Below, piece by piece: positions 57,756 to 64,000 of a DNA stretch of 64,000 bases. Source of the DNA: Euryodendron excelsum (lineage: Eukaryota; Streptophyta; Magnoliopsida; Ericales; Pentaphylacaceae); the NCBI GenBank assembly GCA_033060915.1, contig CM065381.1, forward strand, positions 217,001 through 281,000, read 5' to 3'. The notes beneath the pieces are model-generated. The model made no database searches. It was given only the letters and a program-made list of their open reading frames with translations, and had not been told where the DNA came from. Positions within the stretch are counted from its first letter, which is position 1; each line of letters starts with the position of its first letter. The position numbers and the translations under genes are program-made.

Positions 57756-58734
57756 ATTGAGGAGGGGATATATTATCGTCCTAGCTGGTAACGTGGTAGC
57801 ATATGTAAGTTCAATACTGTGCATTAATGAGTGCATGCGGAAGGGGTATGCATTTAATGCAAACTTGTAGAAGTGCTCTAACGTTAGGAGTATTTATGAC
57901 CGCAAAACGGTCAACAATAAGTTAAGTAACGATAATAAAAAAAAAAGTTGAAGTCCGGACAATCCGGGGTAACGGTAATAGCCGGAAAATATCGGTATTG
58001 TCCAAGATTTTCACACCGGGACGGAACCTCACTTATCAATAACGATGGTAGGTAGTCGGTACTAGGAAAGGATGATGCCTTTTCGGATTCTGATCCGTCC
58101 ACTACTTCGTAGTAATAGTAGTGGCAAAACCATTCTTTTTCTTTTTCTTTTTTATTGTTTTATAATCAATCAATATTTCCAAAGATGCCATAAATTTCAA
58201 GTGAAAAGATTGTTGATCTTCCTATATTATATATATACATATATATAAATATGATCTCTCTCTCTCTTAAATAAAGACAACGCGCGGTATTTATACTCCC
58301 TGTTGGTTGCATCCCAAACGCCACCAATTTATTAAAGTCCAATAATTAGATAACACAAGATATTATAAATTTTTAAAGAGACAGCATATTAAATTTTATT
58401 ATATGATTTTTTTTTTTAAATTCTGTTTTCACTATGTCGCATTGCTAACATGTACTAACAAGCCACGTGTTACTATTATCAGAGTCAATAATAAGAGAAT
58501 AGCCTTTTGTGTTCATTTCAAAGAGACGGTTGTGCCCAAAGCTTTGATAGGCGCGTATGTACTACGTTTTTTTTGGGGGGGGGGGGTGGTGTTGGGGTTA
58601 GGAAAGCTACCCAACTACTACAGTACTACTATTTATAATTAGATAAATAATTGTATGTATCACTATTTACAAAGTATTGATCTCGCTAAACATATTGTTC
58701 TTCTTTGTTTTCATGATCATCCCATTTTTGTTCT
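57756..58734. other. Putative promoter region of the intact transporter gene
   Basis: Non-coding, AT-rich, with a CT run near 58255-58266 and a G run of about 14 at 58574-58587. The assignment is by position only. Confidence 0.4.
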
Positions 58735-58904
58735 GAGATTACAGGATTGTGATGAGACGAATTTTTTGATAGCTAGAGGAGAGCCAGAGTCAGAGTCAGA
58801 GTCAGAGTCAGAGCCAGAGCCAGAGCCACTTTAATCGTTATTTCTTCCCCCTGGGTTTGTCTATGCAATAGCAGCAACAACCACCACCACTTTCACTACG
58901 TCCG
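58735..58904 (+). promoter_or_regulatory. Candidate 5' UTR exon of the intact transporter gene
   Basis: The coding exon at 61493 starts immediately after a TTCTTTAG acceptor, so a non-coding first exon must exist upstream. This stretch has leader-like composition, a hexamer repeat (AGAGTC/AGAGCC, about 58786-58828) and ends at ACGTCCG before GTAATA at 58905, a possible donor. The implied intron would be about 2.6 kb. Confidence 0.35.
58786..58828 (+). repeat. Hexamer repeat, about seven units
   Basis: AGAGTC units followed by AGAGCC units with no interruption. Confidence 0.85.
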
Positions 58905-61492
58905 GTAATAATTCTATCCTATTCTTCTTCTTCCCCTACTACAAGTACTACGTCTTTATATCTATATTTTCTTTCTATGCCAAATGGGCTTTTTTGCTTA
59001 TTTCATATTTAGTTGCCAATCAGGAATAAATTTTTGGTTCTAAGACAGAATGTGGAAAACCCGCGTGAAATACTCTGAGAATGAATTGGAATTTCGATTG
59101 ATTTTTGTCATCACAAACTGGACATCAAAAATTTTCCTTTGAGCTAGCCCTTCTCATGTTGCAGAAAAACTAAAAACAAGACAAAGTATTTCAGATATCG
59201 TGCTGCAAATTGGTTTACCTCAATTATTATCATCAGGATTTCCCAATCCATCCTAACAGCAATAATATTTAGTCTACTTTGTTGAAACCATTTCCTTCAT
59301 CTTGAGCTGCGCAAAACTTGGCATTTGGTTGAGAACTCATCCATAAAATTCCAGATTTATAAAACTAAAACCAACCAAACAATCTCCAAGTCTTCTTCAG
59401 CACATTGGGAACATGGACCGCAATTTGGTTTCTTTTGAAGTTTCACAAGCCAAGCCAAGCCAACTTGACTAAATTGAAATTTACACATATTTTTCACACG
59501 AGAAGCATTACCCAAGAGTAGACGGTCCCTAGACTGAGTTTTTTTTTATTTTATTTCTTTGGTTAAGGCAACACATCGCCATGCATATGCTTTCCAGGGA
59601 ATTACTTCCGTCAGCAAATTATGTAGGGAAATTACTCATTACTACCTTGAGAATCGCGGCACTGAATTTGTTGCTGAAACCTATTCTTTCTCGGCTTAAT
59701 TTTGCTGCCAAATACATCCCATTTGGCAGCAAAATGTAGCATTACAGCTTAATGGATGAATATCTTGATTAGTAGAGCTCCTACCTCCTAGACACTAATT
59801 TGGACGTCCATTAACTGTGAAGTTCAACTCAGCAACAACCAACACTACTTAGGAGAATTGCATCTTAGTAGTACTTGCATGCCGGTATTCTCCTTCTTTT
59901 GTTCTCACAGGACTTTGTTTTACTGCAGCTGTAGCGAGAACTTGTATTCCAACTGCGGTAGACCTTGAGGTATTTGTTATGTGTTGCAAAGCAATCGCAA
60001 CTCAATTGGCATAATTTTTATTCATAGAGGTACATTTTTTCTTCTTTCTGGGACTTTTTCCTTTTACCTTTCTTCAGAATAGAACTAAAATAATTGAGAT
60101 TAGTTGGATATTTAAGGCATAATTTGAATGTCATTATCACATTTAATGAAATTGCATGACTTCAATGATTCCTTAGCTTCTTTTTTTCAGGAAGTGTATA
60201 TACAGCTGAGAACTTGACAATTAATAAACGTTTTGCCTAGCTTTTCGTACTCTCTTAGAGGTTTTTTTCTTCTTCTCCTCCTCTTTCCTTAGGTCCTCTT
60301 GACAATCATTTTTTCATTACAATTGAATCAGGAAAGAAAGCAAGTTGTTACTCTTGGATTAAACCTGCAAATCATCGTTACTTACCAGCTATATTTTCAT
60401 TGAGACTGTCAAGTTATTTCATTGAGCCTTTCAAGTGTTTTGTAGGAGCTCACAACTTTTTTCTCTTTTCCTTTTTTGTAAAGATAATAGCTCCTCTGTG
60501 TTGTGTATATATTGGATGCCTCCCCCGGGCGCGGGGGGGGGGGGTGGTGTGGCGCGGTGCGGGCTCAGGTGAAGGAGATGGTGGTTAAGCCTTCAAAACT
60601 AAGTAGTCTTGAATTGTGCTGGTTTCCAGTGCTTCCTCTCGGACTATAATTTCTTTCACCAAATAAGTTTAGAGAACATACGAGTTGTTGTCAACAAGCA
60701 TTCATATCTTTGTAATGCAAGGCAACAGCAAGAGAGTTCCTCCCCTCTGCCTTTTCCAGAAATCCAAAAGAAACCATGGTACTAGAAGAATAATGAAGAA
60801 AGGACCTTTACCCATTGTTTGCCCCATCTATCCAGTGTACTGGGAGGGTTCAGTGGGGAGACCTACCTCTCACTTATTTTGCATGAAATGGCTGCCGTCA
60901 CCCATGCATCTGTATTCTCTCTCTTGACATTCAACTGTTATCTTTGCACTGGGCAGTGACGTCTCTTATTAGAGAAGCAGCTGTCGAAACAAAAATGTGG
61001 CACCAATTTCAGCATTGGAAAAATTGGAATATGGATGCACTATCAGCCAAATAATCATCCAAAATTGATGTGACATAAGAACATGTTGAATTGCATTGTT
61101 TTCTTTTTTCTTTTTTATTTTTTTTATTTACGGATAATTGCATTGTTTTCTTAATTTGGCTTTTTGTACTAAATCTTTTATAATGATGAACTTGGCTTCC
61201 TTGTGGACAAAGTAAAATTTTGTTCACTCAACTTAGGGATGTGAATGTTCAACATTTCTATTGTATAAACTCATCCAAACTCCCATTCATATTGTAGTCT
61301 TGTCCTAGTTTCCATATGCTAGTAGTTATTATAATCAGTGTTGGTCAGTTACAAAGTTGGTACTGGTTGACAAATTGTAAAGTCTCTAGTTGGTAGCAGG
61401 CTGGCTCTTCTGTCTCTTGTCCTAGTTTCCATATGCTAGTAGCTATTATATCGATATTACAATCTCAGTTTCTTCTCTTTTTTATTCTTTAG
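58905..61492 (+). other. Non-coding stretch before the first coding exon, possibly a 5' UTR intron
   Basis: No coding region is seen. A GC-rich block with a G run of about 13 lies at 60525-60560. The last bases, TCTCTTTTTTATTCTTTAG, are a strong acceptor directly before ATG at 61493. The phrase TCTTGTCCTAGTTTCCATATGCTAGTAG occurs twice (about 61299 and 61416). Confidence 0.5.
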
Positions 61493-61761
61493 ATGGCAGA
61501 TCAGAGCATTGTATACACATTGGATGAAGCACTTTCTGCAATCGGGTTTGGGAAATACCAGGGTCTTGTGCTTACTTATGCTGGACTTGGTTGGATTGCA
61601 GAAGCAATGGAAATAATGCTTCTGTCTTTTGTAGGACCAGCAGTTAAATCCGAGTGGGGACTCTCCTCTAGTGAAGAGAGTATGATAACAACTGTCGTCT
61701 TTGCTGGCATGTTGCTCGGAGCATATACATGGGGCCTCGTATCAGATACCTATGGGAGGAC
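61493..61761 (+). CDS. OCT7: Nicotinate / organic cation-carnitine transporter 7, coding exon 1
   Basis: 89 codons plus two bases beginning MADQSIVYTLDEAL, the characteristic start of plant OCT7/NiaP proteins. These are plasma-membrane MFS carriers; the Arabidopsis member transports nicotinate. Membrane segment 1 lies at about residues 24-48 (LVLTYAGLGWIAEAMEIMLLSFV) and segment 2 at about 63-82. The loop 2-3 signature GLVSDTYGR is present. The donor is GTAGGC at 61762. Spliced to 63717 the frame continues as YGRTKSFL, where family members usually have YGRRKGF, so a conserved basic residue is replaced by Thr. No stop or frameshift is seen. Earlier GT-less candidates were rejected. Confidence 0.9.
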
Positions 61762-63716
61762 GTAGGCCTCTTTCCATTTTTTCTCATGTTTCATGTTATC
61801 TTGAATCTGTATTCTATCTCCTTTGCTTTTTTCAAATAGAAAATAAGGCAAATGCTAACGCTATTGCATGCTATGCCATTGCTTCATGAATTACAGAAAA
61901 CTCGTCAATATTACTTTTCTTGATGACTAACATAATGATTGGCTTTTCATTTTCATACCCCTAATTCTCCCTTGTTTTTTTTTTTTTTTTTCGGAGATAT
62001 GAAATTGGAAGCATAAATTCTATCCATCTGCTTTGGAAATTAATCATATTAAGGCAACTCTTACGAGGTTAATAATTCATGAAAAAATCTCTTTCATTGT
62101 CTCATGAGTTACTAATAAATAAATCTAATTGAAGTTGGCATTGTTACACTAAATAAGAGTTCTTACTTCTTTTTGGACGTATTTGTTCTAGGCAGGCCCA
62201 CATCAATAAAAAAAATTAAAGAATCTGTGGCTTGGAACAAGTATCAAAAGTTGAGTCTTTCAAAGAATGGTTAAAGCAGAAAGTTAACTGAAGAAAGTTA
62301 AACTGGACATATTACATGAAGAAAGTTAATCTTTTAGGTTAATACTCAGCAGAGCTTTAGCTGTTAATATAGGGAGTATGATTGAAGTTAGAAAGTTTTC
62401 TCACTCACACACAAACATGTATATGCCCTTGGGCTGTATTGTTGAAATAAAGATTTTGAAGCAAAAGTATAGTTTATAGAGCTACAAGGGTTTATGTTTT
62501 ATGATTTATAGTTGTCCATACTATTATATTAAACTAATAGTCCATTACTTGATGCGGTGACAAAAGCTTGATACACAAGCATGAAACCATGGATGCTTCT
62601 ATGTCCAGTCATCCCCTTCGAGCACTCCCCGCACCCGATATCAAGGGAACCATCACAAGGCAATGGCCTTTATATACTAGACACTGCAACATTATTATTC
62701 AACCTTATGGAACTTTAAGGATTGGCCTCGACTCGAAGTTTGTGAGTTAATTCCCTGTCTGTAGTGCATGCTATTGTCTTTTATGGAGAAAATTCCTAGT
62801 TAACTGTTTGTATTTGAATTGTATTCTATATAAACACCCACTTGAATTATTTCTATTGAAGTATTCGGGATTCTAGGGGCCATTGCTTGGAGCAATGATA
62901 AAAACTTGTGCTGAAAGCATGAGAATGAGATTTCAAGTTTCAGAGCAGCCACCTCCATTCTACACCTACCAGCACCCCTCATTTGCAGGACTAACACAGG
63001 GAAATGCCTTTTTTTATTCTTTTTTTTCTCTTGTTACTTTATTCTTGGTCGGTGTTTGGGCCACTGGGAGAAAATAGTTCTCCTTTCAGTTTTCTCACAT
63101 AAAGATACTAGCTACAATAAGTAATAAACAGAGATGCTTCTACCATGTGAGAATTCTGTGTCACTTGCAGCTTACTGCTGATTTTTAGAACATATTCCTC
63201 AATTAATGAGTAACAATAACAATAAGCATTATAGTAATGTTGACAAGTGTTTTATCTGTGTATCTTCACACGTTTCATGTTGCACGGTATTGATCGCTCT
63301 CCAATTTACAAAATCCTATTGTGATTTGTGTGCAATGAATTATTTTTCAGTTTCTTATTTGAAACATAACCTGTAAAAAAAAATTTCCAACAAAACTCTC
63401 TAATTTAAAGTGAACTCCACTTGTACTGTGTATAGTTCATTTCTGTTCTGATTTTTTACTCATATGAGGTTGTTAATTGTTCTTCAACCAATATCACCAT
63501 TCAGTTTGGTGGGTTAAGAAGGTTAATCAATCTAGTATATAACCTTTTTGCATAAAGAATTATATGTTCACCTGAATTGCTTGTTTGTGGCTTGTGTACC
63601 GTTAAAGTTAATATCTCTGTTATGGACTTCTTTTATCTTGCATTCCACCTTTCTTCATCGTTTCTGATAATTTTGCTCAACCTCAGTGTAATTGTTCGTC
63701 TGTCTGCCTTATCCAG
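61762..63716 (+). other. Intron 1 of the transporter gene
   Basis: 1955 nt with GT and AG ends. AT-rich, with a T run at about 61976-61991. No coding region; the open frame at 62883-63077 is not supported by anything else. Confidence 0.75.
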
Positions 63717-63954
63717 GAAGAGTTTTCTCTGTGTGGCTATTGTCACTACTGGAGCTGGCTTTTTAAGTGCCGTCTCCCCAAATTATGTATGCTTGGTGAT
63801 TCTTCGTTGGATGGTTGGTATTGGTTTGGGAGGTGGGCATGTATTTTCATCATGGTTTTTAGAGTTTGTTCCTACTCCAAGCAGAGGCACTTGGATGGTT
63901 ATCTTTTCAACTTTCTGGACTCTTGGAACAATTTTTGAGGCTGCACTGGCATGG
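63717..63954 (+). CDS. OCT7: Nicotinate / organic cation-carnitine transporter 7, coding exon 2 (gene continues past the window)
   Basis: 238 nt between ATCCAG and GTATGT, open throughout. It covers membrane segments 3 to 5: FLCVAIVTTGAGFLSAVSP, LVILRWMVGIGLGGGHV, then the motif [35 protein letters not shown]. With exon 1 it gives 169 codons, about one third of the family's usual length of near 500. The exon ends in phase 0, and the next exon (expected to begin IVMPRL or similar) is outside the window. It is homologous to the pseudogene exon at 15322-15558. Confidence 0.9.
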
Positions 63955-64000
63955 GTATGTCTAATAGGCATCCAATCATTTTGTTACATAGAAAAATAGT

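Overview
The window reads as nuclear DNA of a flowering plant, most likely a eudicot. It is AT-rich, has spliced genes with short GT-AG introns, and is filled with nested LTR retrotransposons, SINEs and small inverted-repeat elements. I see no ribosomal RNA, tRNA, CRISPR or bacterial-type operon.

Two copies of one host gene family are present, both on the + strand. The first two coding exons of an apparently intact nicotinate / organic cation-carnitine transporter gene (OCT7/NiaP type, major facilitator superfamily) lie at 61493-61761 and 63717-63954. The gene runs off the right edge. About 35 kb upstream, at 15322-26060, is a dead relative: exon 1 is missing, frameshifts occur in several exons, at least two splice donors are destroyed, and a 6.7-kb Copia element (17382-24047) sits in its first surviving intron. 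That Copia element carries a 290-bp TRIM element (21601-21890) inside its reverse transcriptase, so three insertion layers are visible.

The left 10 kb holds two decayed Ty3/gypsy chromovirus copies (about 697-4815 and 7601-9804). They share an identical internal deletion. The first is bracketed by a 222-bp inverted repeat of unexplained origin.

From 34795 to 50166 lies one 15.4-kb Ty3/gypsy element of the Tat type on the - strand, with an exact 5-bp target duplication (ATAGT). Its gag-protease-RT-RNase H-second RNase H-integrase region is essentially one frame, broken by five amber codons in pol, two TGA codons and one frameshift in gag, and two catalytic Asp-to-Asn changes. Between pol and the 3' LTR it carries, on the opposite strand, a separate four-exon gene (36043-38199), followed by an array of 61-bp repeats each containing a hairpin. 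A 4.85-kb sequence with its own exact 5-bp duplication (GATGT) interrupts the protease and looks like a giant solo LTR.

The remaining DNA holds two SINE copies, a 1.24-kb long-inverted-repeat element with a 7-bp duplication, MITE-like elements, a probable 1.9-kb Copia solo LTR, and a pair of colinear repeat blocks at 27.7-29.35 kb and 50.5-51.08 kb. The unusual items are the antisense spliced gene in the Tat element, the hairpin repeat array, the amber-only decay of pol, and the nested solo LTR. I found no evidence of a wholly new kind of system.
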